Below are positions 7,012 through 13,787 of a stretch of DNA of 19,470 nucleotides, piece after piece. Below the pieces are notes generated by a model. That model did not search any database, had not been told where the DNA came from, and saw nothing but the letters and a program-made list of their open reading frames with translations. Positions within the stretch are counted from its first letter, which is position 1. Every line of letters starts with the position of its first letter. A program made the position numbers and the translations under genes. The stretch comes from an uncultured Verrucomicrobiota bacterium (GTDB lineage Bacteria > Verrucomicrobiota > Verrucomicrobiia > Opitutales > LL51). Location: assembly GCA_947174645.1 (NCBI GenBank), contig CAMWJR010000007.1:1-19470 (forward strand), read 5' to 3'.

Positions 7012-8436
7012 TTATAAAAATTTTTTATCACCACGATAATATTTCAGGAGAAACGGGGGGAGCATTTCAATCGCATTCCCAAGAAGCATGATTATCAGAT
7101 AAAGTGTCTTATTTTCGAAGTGAATTTCTTCCGGCGGAATAAACCCTATGCCATAACAGAAAAGACATGAAATAATCGCGATAGTACAGAGAATAATCAT
7201 GCCGATATTACCTCCGGGAACTTTATAGGCACGCGGTGTTTTCGGGAATTTGAAACGCAAAATGATTCCCGAAAGAAACATAAAGGTATAAATGATAAGC
7301 AGCGATTGTGTTGTGACGGCGGATAGGATCCAGAAACAAGCTTTAACGGAGGGGATGAGTAAAAAAAGTCCCGCAAAAAAGGTGATGACGATTGCTTGCC
7401 AAAGCATAATGGTGGAAGGCATACCCGCAGCGTTGGTCTTTTGGAGTGAGGCAGGAAGTTCGCCGGTTTTCGCAGCAGCAAGTAAACTTCGGGAAGGTCC
7501 GGTAATCCAGGCCATGAACCAGGCGACAGCGCCAAGAGCCATTAAACCGGCAATCGGACGCGTCCAGGTGGAGAGGTGGAAGTGTTCTAAGAGTACTTCA
7601 ATCGCTTGGATGACACCGGCTTCGAGCGTGAGCGTTTCTTTGGGAACTGAAACCGCAATCGCCAGTGAACCTAAAATGGAAACCCCTAAAATAAGTAGTG
7701 TCGAAATGAAAATCGCCCGTGGGTAATTTTTTTGAGGATTGTTGACGTTATTAGCATGTGCTGCGGACATCTCTAACCCGCTAAAGCCCAACAAAACGCC
7801 GAGAAACAGAACACACTGTTCCACGCCTCCGAAATGAGGAATAAGTTCAGAAAATCCCACGGGTGTACAAAGTTCGTGCCCAGTAATGATCCATCCGAGA
7901 CCGAGGATAATAATAAGCGCTCCGGGAATAAGAGTTCCACAAATTGAACCAATACTCGTAACGAGGCTTGCCAGGCGCATTCCGTGTAGACCGATGAAAG
8001 TCCCAGCCCAAGTGATAACGAAGATCACAGCGAAGGTGTAGAAATTCGCAATATTGAGACCGGTATCGCTGACCGCCATCCACTCCGGGTGTCCAAAGGC
8101 ATAGGCGAGGAGGGGAGCTAGATAAGCAAGACACGCCGGACAAGCAACGGCGTTTCCTAAGAATTGAAGCCAGACGACGAAAAATCCCGTTTTACGCCCG
8201 AGCGCTTGACTGACCCAATAAAAGATCCCACCTTCACCCGGGAAACCGGTCGCTAATTCGGCAGCAACGAGTGCTTCGGGAATCAGAAATAAAAAGACGG
8301 CTGCGAGATAGAAAAAGACCATCGAAAAGCCGTATTCCGCCATCGCCGGGAGATTGCGGAGGCTGACAATAGCCGCACAATTGATCATCGCGAGCGCGAA
8401 AACGCCTAAAAACTTCTTGGGCGCAGTACTTTTCAT
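7012..8436 (-). CDS. APC-superfamily amino acid transporter, GadC-like (glutamate/GABA antiporter type)
   Basis: Inner-membrane secondary transporter of 474 residues with about twelve hydrophobic spans. It has features of the APC glutamate:GABA antiporter branch: an N-terminal NCAAIVSLRNLPAMAEYG stretch, ELATGFPGEGGIFYWV on the first cytoplasmic side, GFSGLEMSAAHANNVNNPQKNYPRA in the middle (TM6-loop region), and the TGPSRSLLAAAKTGELP motif. The substrate cannot be fixed from sequence; glutamate/GABA or another amino acid exchange is inference. The gene lies 48 bases after the phosphatase gene and 50 bases before tig, so it is embedded in a housekeeping block. No decarboxylase gene (gadB) is adjacent, so an acid-resistance role has no local support. 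An AT-only palindrome overlaps its stop codon. Confidence 0.88.
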   Translation of the reverse strand: MKSTAPKKFLGVFALAMINCAAIVSLRNLPAMAEYGFSMVFFYLAAVFLFLIPEALVAAELATGFPGEGGIFYWVSQALGRKTGFFVVWLQFLGNAVACPACLAYLAPLLAYAFGHPEWMAVSDTGLNIANFYTFAVIFVITWAGTFIGLHGMRLASLVTSIGSICGTLIPGALIIILGLGWIITGHELCTPVGFSELIPHFGGVEQCVLFLGVLLGFSGLEMSAAHANNVNNPQKNYPRAIFISTLLILGVSILGSLAIAVSVPKETLTLEAGVIQAIEVLLEHFHLSTWTRPIAGLMALGAVAWFMAWITGPSRSLLAAAKTGELPASLQKTNAAGMPSTIMLWQAIVITFFAGLFLLIPSVKACFWILSAVTTQSLLIIYTFMFLSGIILRFKFPKTPRAYKVPGGNIGMIILCTIAIISCLFCYGIGFIPPEEIHFENKTLYLIIMLLGNAIEMLPPFLLKYYRGDKKFL

Positions 8437-8484
8437 CGATACGGCGGGACAATCGCAATCTTCCCGATCCGTGTCAATGGATTT

Positions 8485-9051
8485 TTACGCCAGCGTTCGG
8501 GCAAAATCCAATAATGTCGGCAGACAGTGAATACGGCCTTCTGCAATCAATGTCTTACAGCGTTCTGAACGGGGATAATCGGAATCGAGAAGAATGCTAT
8601 GGATACCACCTGAAAGTCCTGCAAAAGCATCGGTTTCCTTATCGCCGACCATGTAGGATTGTTGGGGATCGAGATGGTATTTTTCAAGCATCTCCAAAAT
8701 AAACCGAGGAGAGGGTTTTCGGTAGTGATGCAGAGCGACTTCGGCTTCCGCAGCGATACAGATTTCTTGAAAACAACGGGTAGGACCGAGCAGTGTTTGT
8801 AGTCGTTGATGACAGGCCTCGACGTCTTGGCGGGTATACATACCGCGCTCAATGCCCGGTTGATTGGTGAAGAGAAATAGTAAAAAATCTTTTTGTATAA
8901 AAAGGTCTAGCGCTTCTGGTACACCGGGTAAAAGATGGATTTTTTCAGGTTGATAGACATAGCCGTAGTCGACATTAAGGGTTCCGTCGCGGTCGAGAAA
9001 AATCGCTTTTGCGATCGACTTTTGTGGGTTTTTCGAAAAACAGACGGCCAT
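8485..9051 (-). CDS. gmhB: HAD-IIIA phosphatase, GmhB-like (heptose 1,7-bisphosphate phosphatase family), zinc loop degenerate
   Basis: HAD-superfamily phosphatase of 188 residues, closest in layout to D-glycero-D-manno-heptose 1,7-bisphosphate phosphatase (GmhB) and HisB-N. The core motifs are intact: FLDRDGTLN with D20 and D22, FTNQPGI (61-67), RKPSP (111-115) and GDKETD (136-141). GmhB normally binds structural zinc through CxH and CxC just before RKP; here the region reads with a single Cys98, no CxH partner, and HHY in place of CxC, so the zinc site seems lost and the loop is shorter. The rfaE2-type gene in the same block supports a heptose role, but another sugar-phosphate substrate is possible. 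The ATG at 9051 is the only usable start, with AGAGG 8 bases upstream. That ATG abuts the ftsY ATG in CATATG. Confidence 0.8.
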   Translation of the reverse strand: MAVCFSKNPQKSIAKAIFLDRDGTLNVDYGYVYQPEKIHLLPGVPEALDLFIQKDFLLFLFTNQPGIERGMYTRQDVEACHQRLQTLLGPTRCFQEICIAAEAEVALHHYRKPSPRFILEMLEKYHLDPQQSYMVGDKETDAFAGLSGGIHSILLDSDYPRSERCKTLIAEGRIHCLPTLLDFARTLA

Positions 9052-9054
9052 ATG
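9049..9054. other. CATATG palindrome carrying two divergent start codons
   Basis: The two halves are the ATG of the minus-strand phosphatase gene (9051-9049) and the ATG of ftsY (9052-9054). The genes are head to head with no base between them, so each mRNA leader and promoter must lie within the other gene's coding sequence. Confidence 0.8.
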
Positions 9055-9936
9055 TTTGGCCTCTTTTCAAAAGTCCGTACGGGCCTGGCGTCAACGAAAA
9101 ATAAACTCGTCCAGCGGATTCAACACCTTTTTCGAGATAAAAACCTCGATACAACCGCCCTAGAAGCAGCGCTCTATGCCGCAGATCTAGGGGTTGAGAC
9201 CGTTGAAAAGATTCTATCATCGGTTCCTCACCGGGATCAAGATCTACGCGCCGTTGTTGAACCGATTCTCCTCCAAACGATGGCCGGTTCAGAAGGTGAT
9301 CCGCAAATGCTTTTGACCACACATGAACCCCTGGTCATTGCGTTGATTGGTTCTAACGGTTCTGGAAAGACAACAACCGCGGCGAAGCTTGCTTATTATT
9401 TCGCTCAACAGGGAAAGTCAGTCATTGTTGGTGCGTGCGATACTTTTCGGGCAGCGGCGAATGAACAGCTCAAACGCTGGGCCGAACAACTTCAATTTGA
9501 TCTCGTTGAGAGCCATACGGGAGCCGATCCGTCATCCGTCGCATTTGATACCTGTCAGGCGGCTTTGAGCCGTCATAAAGATATTGTGATTCTCGATACC
9601 GCAGGGCGTCTCCACAATAAAGCCAATCTTATGGCGGAGCTCCAAAAGCTCAAGCGTGCGATTGGGAAAGTCCATAATAGTTTTCCACAACATATCTGGA
9701 GCGTTATCGATGCGAGCCTCGGTAGTAATGCGATTGTTTCGACGGAAAAATTCCACGAGGCAATTGGATTAACCGGAACCGTCATTACAAAACTCGACGG
9801 TAGTAGCCGGGGGGGGACACTAGTCGGGATTTATCAAAAACTTGGCATACCGGTTTACTTTATCGGACTTGGTGAGCGCTGTGAAGATCTAGAACCGTTC
9901 CACGTAAATGATTATGTTAAAGCACTCTTAGCGTAG
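9052..9936 (+). CDS. ftsY: Signal recognition particle receptor FtsY
   Basis: SRP-family GTPase that docks the SRP-ribosome complex at the membrane for co-translational insertion. At 294 residues it consists only of the N and G domains (NG), lacking the long acidic A domain of E. coli FtsY. Visible motifs are a helical N domain (about 1-90), P-loop GSNGSGKTT (100-108), DTFRAAANEQL (130-140), DTAGRL (182-187), and TKLDGSSRGG (246-255), where most homologues have TKLDGTAKGG. The start is the ATG at 9052, which gives the expected MFGLFSK-type N terminus; the frame is open upstream to 8935, but that part is antisense to the phosphatase gene. No clear Shine-Dalgarno sequence precedes it. The promoter must lie inside the divergent neighbour. 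Confidence 0.95.
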   Translation: MFGLFSKVRTGLASTKNKLVQRIQHLFRDKNLDTTALEAALYAADLGVETVEKILSSVPHRDQDLRAVVEPILLQTMAGSEGDPQMLLTTHEPLVIALIGSNGSGKTTTAAKLAYYFAQQGKSVIVGACDTFRAAANEQLKRWAEQLQFDLVESHTGADPSSVAFDTCQAALSRHKDIVILDTAGRLHNKANLMAELQKLKRAIGKVHNSFPQHIWSVIDASLGSNAIVSTEKFHEAIGLTGTVITKLDGSSRGGTLVGIYQKLGIPVYFIGLGERCEDLEPFHVNDYVKALLA

Positions 9937-9992
9937 GAGACTGCAAAAAATTTTTGACATAGATCGTTTTAGCTTCAAACCTTGGTGCGCCG

Positions 9993-11063
9993 ATGATAGA
10001 GATCACAATACGCGATTTAGTCAAAGCGTTTGCGGGCAATACGGTCTTAAATCATATCGATTTACAGGTTCAAGCGGGGGAGTTGTTTTTTTTACTCGGG
10101 CCGAGTGGCTGCGGTAAGACGACACTGCTACGGACGATTGCCGGATTTTATACGGCGGATCGTGGTAAGATTTTTTTCGGCAAGAAAGATGTTACACGCC
10201 TTCCGGCCCACAAACGTAAGACAGGGATGGTCTTTCAAAGCTATGCGCTTTGGCCTCATATGACGGTTGAACAGAATGTAGCGTTTGGACTTCAGCAGAA
10301 GGGGGAGAAAAAAGCGACGATTGCGCGCGAGGTTCAGGAAGCGCTCGAGATTGTCCAGATGTCGGCCTATGCCTCCCGGAAGCCCAATGAACTATCCGGA
10401 GGACAGCAACAACGTGTTGCGTTAGCCCGTGCGCTCGTGGTCCGACCGAAGTGTCTTTTATTAGATGAACCGCTTTCTAATCTCGATGCGCAACTTCGGA
10501 ACGAGATGCGGGTTGAGATCCGGAAAATTTGTAAGCAATATGAACTGACGTCGATTTACGTCACACACGATCAAAAAGAAGCGCTTTCCATTGCAGATCG
10601 GATTGCGGTTTTAGAAAAAGGGAATATCCGACAAATTGGAACACCGATCGAACTCTATAAACGTCCGGATAGTTGTTTTGTAGCGAACTTTATTGGTGAA
10701 ACGAATATTTTAGACGGTGTCGTTATTCGGAAAGGCCCTGACGAAGCCTTTGTACGAACAAAAATTGGTAACTTCCGGGGCATGATCGATAGTAACAATC
10801 CCCATATCCAAGAGGGGAGTACCGTTAAAGTTTCGATCCGACCGGAGAGTATCAAATTGGAAAGCTTCCCGGTTGAAGAAAATTGTGTCGAAGGGATGAT
10901 CGGACATTCCACGTATTTTGGTGAAGTCGCGCATTATCTCTTTGAGAAAAACGGTGTTCACCTCCAAATTTCGGAACTCAATCCCTGTCACCTCTCGCAA
11001 GTCGAACGCTACGGGATCTATGCGTGGGCGCTGCCCGAAGATGTCGTTATTTTGAGTGAATAG
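9993..11063 (+). CDS. ABC transporter ATP-binding protein, iron(III)/polyamine-type (FbpC/PotA-like)
   Basis: Cytoplasmic ATPase subunit of an importer of the family that includes FbpC, PotA and MalK. The 356 residues comprise a nucleotide-binding domain (Walker A GPSGCGKTT 36-44, Q-loop Q82, signature LSGGQQQR 134-141, Walker B CLLLDEP 154-160, H-loop H192) and a C-terminal TOBE-type regulatory domain (about 240-356). PSCFVANFIGE-like sequence at the junction (PDSCFVANFIGETN) is typical of this group. The next gene is a matching substrate-binding protein that starts right after its stop codon, but no permease gene is adjacent. The substrate (ferric iron, thiamine, polyamine or other) cannot be read from the ATPase alone. 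The start at 9993 has no strong ribosome site. Confidence 0.9.
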   Translation: MIEITIRDLVKAFAGNTVLNHIDLQVQAGELFFLLGPSGCGKTTLLRTIAGFYTADRGKIFFGKKDVTRLPAHKRKTGMVFQSYALWPHMTVEQNVAFGLQQKGEKKATIAREVQEALEIVQMSAYASRKPNELSGGQQQRVALARALVVRPKCLLLDEPLSNLDAQLRNEMRVEIRKICKQYELTSIYVTHDQKEALSIADRIAVLEKGNIRQIGTPIELYKRPDSCFVANFIGETNILDGVVIRKGPDEAFVRTKIGNFRGMIDSNNPHIQEGSTVKVSIRPESIKLESFPVEENCVEGMIGHSTYFGEVAHYLFEKNGVHLQISELNPCHLSQVERYGIYAWALPEDVVILSE

Positions 11064-11064
11064 C

Positions 11065-12672
11065 ATGTTCAAAAAGCTTTTAAATCTCCTCTATCTCGCC
11101 ATCGTCGTCGCCATCCCGTTTATCTTTCGACGTAGCGAGGTTCAACTCGTACCGACCAGCCCCGATGAGGTGATTGTTATTATCACTGCACATAACGAAA
11201 CCCTACGCAGCGAGTATGGCCGTGGCTTCATGGAGTGGTACCGACAAAAGACGGGAAAAACGGTAACAATTGATTGGCGACATCCGGGCGGTGGACGTGA
11301 CGTTTCACGCTACATCGACTCGATGTTCATGAATAATTTCCGCTTCCACTGGGAGCATGTACTTCAAAAACCCTGGGGACAGAAAGAACGCGCTATTTTC
11401 GCTCAGCTTGAGAACATCAAAAAAGACGATCCTGATCCCATTGCCCGGGAACTTAAGGAGATATTTTTAGCATCTGATATTGGTTGTGGCGTAGATCTTC
11501 TATTTGGTGGAGGGGTCTTTGATCATAAAGTTCAAGGCGCGAAGGGCTATACCGTGCCCAGTGGATTTATTGCCCTACATCCCGAATTGTTTAATGACGA
11601 TGCAATCCCGGAGTTTTTTGCTGGTGAGCGCTTATGGGACGCTGATAGCCGATGGATCGGAGGCAGTCTTTCCAGCTTTGGGATTATTTATAATAGCGAT
11701 GCAGTGCGTGCACTCGGAACACATCCACCTATAACCTGGATGGACTTGGCCGATCCGCGCTATATTGGCGGTATTGCAATTGTCGATCCCACGAAGAGCA
11801 GTTCGACGCTGAAGTCTTATGAGATGCTTATTCAGCAACAGATGCAGATCGCATATGCACGCTCTGGTGATGAATCACAGGCTATTCGTGAAGGTTGGCT
11901 GGCGGGATTACAACTCATTCAAAAGATCGTTGCCAACGGGCGATATATGACGGACTCGTCAGCCCAGACGGTTCTCGATGTATCGGAGGGAAATTGTCCA
12001 GTTGGGATTGCGACGGATTTTTACGGTCGTTCAGAACAGAGTAATATCGCAGCACGTGGCGGGAAATCCCGTTTCCATTTTGTGATTCCTCAGGCTGGAT
12101 GTTCTCCTTCACCGGATCCCATTTCACTCTATCGGGGAGCGAAACATCGTGAATTGGCGATAGCATTCTTGGAATATGTTTTGACGCTTCCAGGACAGCA
12201 ACTTTTAGCGTATAAGGTAGGTGTTCCGGGTGGACCGCAACATACACCGCTTTGTCGTGCACCGATTCTTAAAACCGTTTATCAATCGGAGTTTTTAGAA
12301 AATTTCGATAACCCGGATGTGAACCCCTATCGTGAGGCGGCAAATTTTACGTACCGTGAGGCTTGGACGAAACCGGTTTTTCGTGCACTGGGATTAATTT
12401 TTAAGATGGCGTTTTTGGATCCCGAGGATTTGTTACATAAGGCGTGGTCGCGGATCCAAAAAGCTTATCAATCGGGACGTCACGAAGATGCGAATCGGGC
12501 GCTAGCGGTAATGCAAAACCTGGAATTGTTTGTCTATGACCGGGTGATTACCGAGGTGATGCCGGAGACCCGAAATAAAGATTACTTGAAGGCGATTCAG
12601 TATCAGACAGATATTGCAAACCATTTCCGGGAACAATACCGTCGGGCAGCCGAGATCGCGAAGGGCCATTGA
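11065..12672 (+). CDS. Membrane-anchored ABC substrate-binding protein (iron-type, family 1/6-like)
   Basis: Periplasmic-facing binding protein of about 535 residues, well above the roughly 340 usual for iron/thiamine binding proteins. The N terminus is MFKKLL followed by one hydrophobic span (about 5-21) and RRS, with neither a lipobox nor a clear signal-peptidase site, so it is probably anchored. The fold begins at EVIVIITAHNE (35-45), and family-like stretches include SFGIIYNSDAVR, ITWMDLADPRYIGGIAIVDP, and AIAFLEYVLTLPGQQLL. About 140 further residues, mostly helical, extend beyond the normal end. It starts one base after the ATPase stop; a GTG at 11056 in the same frame would overlap that stop and is less likely. 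The expected permease is missing from the next position, which holds ruvA. Confidence 0.82.
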   Translation: MFKKLLNLLYLAIVVAIPFIFRRSEVQLVPTSPDEVIVIITAHNETLRSEYGRGFMEWYRQKTGKTVTIDWRHPGGGRDVSRYIDSMFMNNFRFHWEHVLQKPWGQKERAIFAQLENIKKDDPDPIARELKEIFLASDIGCGVDLLFGGGVFDHKVQGAKGYTVPSGFIALHPELFNDDAIPEFFAGERLWDADSRWIGGSLSSFGIIYNSDAVRALGTHPPITWMDLADPRYIGGIAIVDPTKSSSTLKSYEMLIQQQMQIAYARSGDESQAIREGWLAGLQLIQKIVANGRYMTDSSAQTVLDVSEGNCPVGIATDFYGRSEQSNIAARGGKSRFHFVIPQAGCSPSPDPISLYRGAKHRELAIAFLEYVLTLPGQQLLAYKVGVPGGPQHTPLCRAPILKTVYQSEFLENFDNPDVNPYREAANFTYREAWTKPVFRALGLIFKMAFLDPEDLLHKAWSRIQKAYQSGRHEDANRALAVMQNLELFVYDRVITEVMPETRNKDYLKAIQYQTDIANHFREQYRRAAEIAKGH

Positions 12673-12695
12673 CATCGGATACGTGTTGCTAGAGT
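12669..12695 (+). promoter_or_regulatory. Candidate extended -10 promoter for ruvA
   Basis: TTGACA (12669-12674, a perfect -35 that contains the upstream gene's TGA stop) is followed after 15 bases by TAGAGT (12690-12695), preceded by TGC, an extended -10 element. The 15-base spacing is short but tolerated with an extended -10. The predicted transcription start, about 7 bases downstream, coincides with the GTG of ruvA at 12702, so the message might be leaderless. Prediction only. Confidence 0.32.
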
Positions 12696-12701
12696 AGGGG
12701 T

Positions 12702-13268
12702 GTGATTGTTTCGATCGAAGGGCGTTTGGAGCAGCGGACGGCGTTAAGTTGTGTTGTTGTGACGGGCGGCATTGGCTACGAAATTGCGGTACCGCTGACG
12801 ATTCAATTACCATCATTGGGAGAAAATGTCCGGCTTTCGATTTATGCGGTTTATCGGGAGGATAGTCAGGCGCTCTATGGGTTTAATACGCCTGCGGAAC
12901 GGGATTTTTTCAAATTGATCGTCGAAAAGGTGTCGGGTATTGGGCCGAAGATTGCGCTCGCGATGTTGAGTAAATTCCGATTAGAAGCGTTGATGGGTAT
13001 TATCGCGAACCGAGAATCGGGTATGTTAGCGAAAATTCCTGGTATTGGGGAAAAAACGGCTAAGAAAATTCTCTTTGAGCTTGCGGATCGCTTACCGTCC
13101 TTCGGTCATCATGCGCCTATTGGAAATGAACAGAACGATGCCATTCTGGGTCTTATTGCTTTGGGGTATAAGCGTGCCGAAGCGGAAAAGATGGTTTCAA
13201 CGGCTGCCGAACAATGTCCAGAAGCCTCGGCCGAGGTCCTGATTAAACAGGCAATCCGCGTTAAATGA
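12702..13268 (+). CDS. ruvA: Holliday junction DNA helicase subunit RuvA
   Basis: RuvA binds four-way DNA junctions as a tetramer and loads the RuvB motor for branch migration. The 188-residue protein starts with MIVSIEGRL (GTG start), as the family does. It contains the OB-fold domain I with REDSQALYGF (52-61; E53 and D54 would form the acidic pin), two helix-hairpin-helix motifs, VSGIGPKIALAML (77-89) and IPGIGEKTAKKIL (112-124), and a C-terminal domain III (about 142-188) that contacts RuvB. ruvX follows with a 4-base ATGA overlap. Neither ruvB nor ruvC is in the window. Confidence 0.96.
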   Translation: MIVSIEGRLEQRTALSCVVVTGGIGYEIAVPLTIQLPSLGENVRLSIYAVYREDSQALYGFNTPAERDFFKLIVEKVSGIGPKIALAMLSKFRLEALMGIIANRESGMLAKIPGIGEKTAKKILFELADRLPSFGHHAPIGNEQNDAILGLIALGYKRAEAEKMVSTAAEQCPEASAEVLIKQAIRVK

Positions 13269-13687
13269 ATTTTTTGGGGATCGATTTTGGAAATAAGCGT
13301 ATCGGACTCAGTTTGGGGGATGATGAGTGTTTTCTAGCCGTCCCCTTAGGGTGTTTACAAGTTCACTCCTGGATGCAGATTTTTCAAGAGCTGGAAGAAG
13401 TCGTCCAAATGCGTCATATCCACCAGATGGTAGTAGGGTATCCCTATAATATGGATGATAGCGTAGGGCAGAAAGCACAAGAAGTTGACCGGTTTATTGC
13501 GGAATTACAAAAAAAAATACCCCTTCCCGTTGAGCGTGTTGATGAGCGTTTAACCAGTGAGAGCGTCGAGGATCTCTATCACCGGTCTGGGAAAAATCGT
13601 CAAAAATTACGCCGAAAAGGAATGATCGATGCCGCTGCCGCAACCATTATCCTTCAAGAGTTTCTCGACCAAATAAATTTCACTTGA
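13265..13687 (+). CDS. ruvX: YqgF/RuvX family putative 16S pre-rRNA nuclease
   Basis: Small RNase H-like fold protein of 140 residues. In E. coli YqgF is implicated in 16S rRNA 5'-end maturation, and it was earlier proposed as a Holliday junction resolvase; which role holds here is not shown by the sequence. The family motifs are present: LGIDFGNKRIGLSLGD (4-19, catalytic-type D7), VVGYPYNMDDS (56-66; family consensus VvGlPxxxdGs), VDERLTSESVE (92-102) and IDAAAATIILQEFL (121-134, D122). It overlaps ruvA by 4 bases, indicating coupled translation. Its TGA stop lies in the possible -35 element before nusA. Confidence 0.93.
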   Translation: MNFLGIDFGNKRIGLSLGDDECFLAVPLGCLQVHSWMQIFQELEEVVQMRHIHQMVVGYPYNMDDSVGQKAQEVDRFIAELQKKIPLPVERVDERLTSESVEDLYHRSGKNRQKLRRKGMIDAAAATIILQEFLDQINFT

Positions 13688-13711
13688 CGGTAGCCGTCCT
13701 GCGGTTAGCGT
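13684..13711 (+). promoter_or_regulatory. Weak promoter candidate before nusA
   Basis: TTGACG (13684-13689) is followed after 16 bases by TAGCGT (13706-13711). The -35 is good (five of six) and the -10 poor (three of six). It would give a leader of about 70 bases that contains the hairpin at 13738-13769. Similar TTGACR plus TAGxGx pairs occur before ruvA and tig. Confidence 0.2.
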
Positions 13712-13737
13712 ACTCGGCAGTTGGAGACTTTGCGAAC

Positions 13738-13769
13738 AGCGGGCGGGGGTCAGTATCTCCGCTCTTTTT
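13738..13769 (+). terminator. Hairpin plus T-tract in the nusA leader (terminator or attenuator)
   Basis: AGCGG (13738-13742) can pair with CCGCT (13759-13763), extendable by one G-T wobble, leaving a loop of about 14-16 bases; five T residues follow at 13765-13769. It lies between the ruvX stop and the nusA start, only 18 bases before the ATG, and nusA's ribosome site GGAAG (13776-13780) comes directly after. There is no room for a promoter after the hairpin, so if it terminates it must do so partially, like an attenuator, or upstream transcription ends here with nusA starting from within the leader. The stem is short, hence modest confidence. Confidence 0.35.
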
Positions 13770-13787
13770 GTCACCGGAAGTACAGTT

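Noticed and set aside
7012..7028. AT-only palindrome at the end of the antiporter gene as an intrinsic terminator
   Set aside because: The stem would be all A-T with almost no loop and it overlaps the stop codon; such a stem is too weak for a terminator.
8935..9051. Upstream in-frame extension of ftsY
   Set aside because: The extension is antisense to the 5' end of the phosphatase gene, resembles no FtsY N terminus, and the ATG at 9052 gives the expected start.
9954..9959. TTGACA before the ABC ATPase gene as a promoter -35
   Set aside because: No acceptable -10 lies 15-19 bases downstream (TCAAAC/AAACCT there); a TAGCTT is only 10 bases away. Read-through from ftsY is as likely.
13688..13787. 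tRNA or other known RNA gene before nusA (metY precedes rimP-nusA in E. coli)
   Set aside because: No seven-base acceptor stem, no T-loop GTTCRA sequence and no CCA end could be found; only the hairpin with T-tract stands out.
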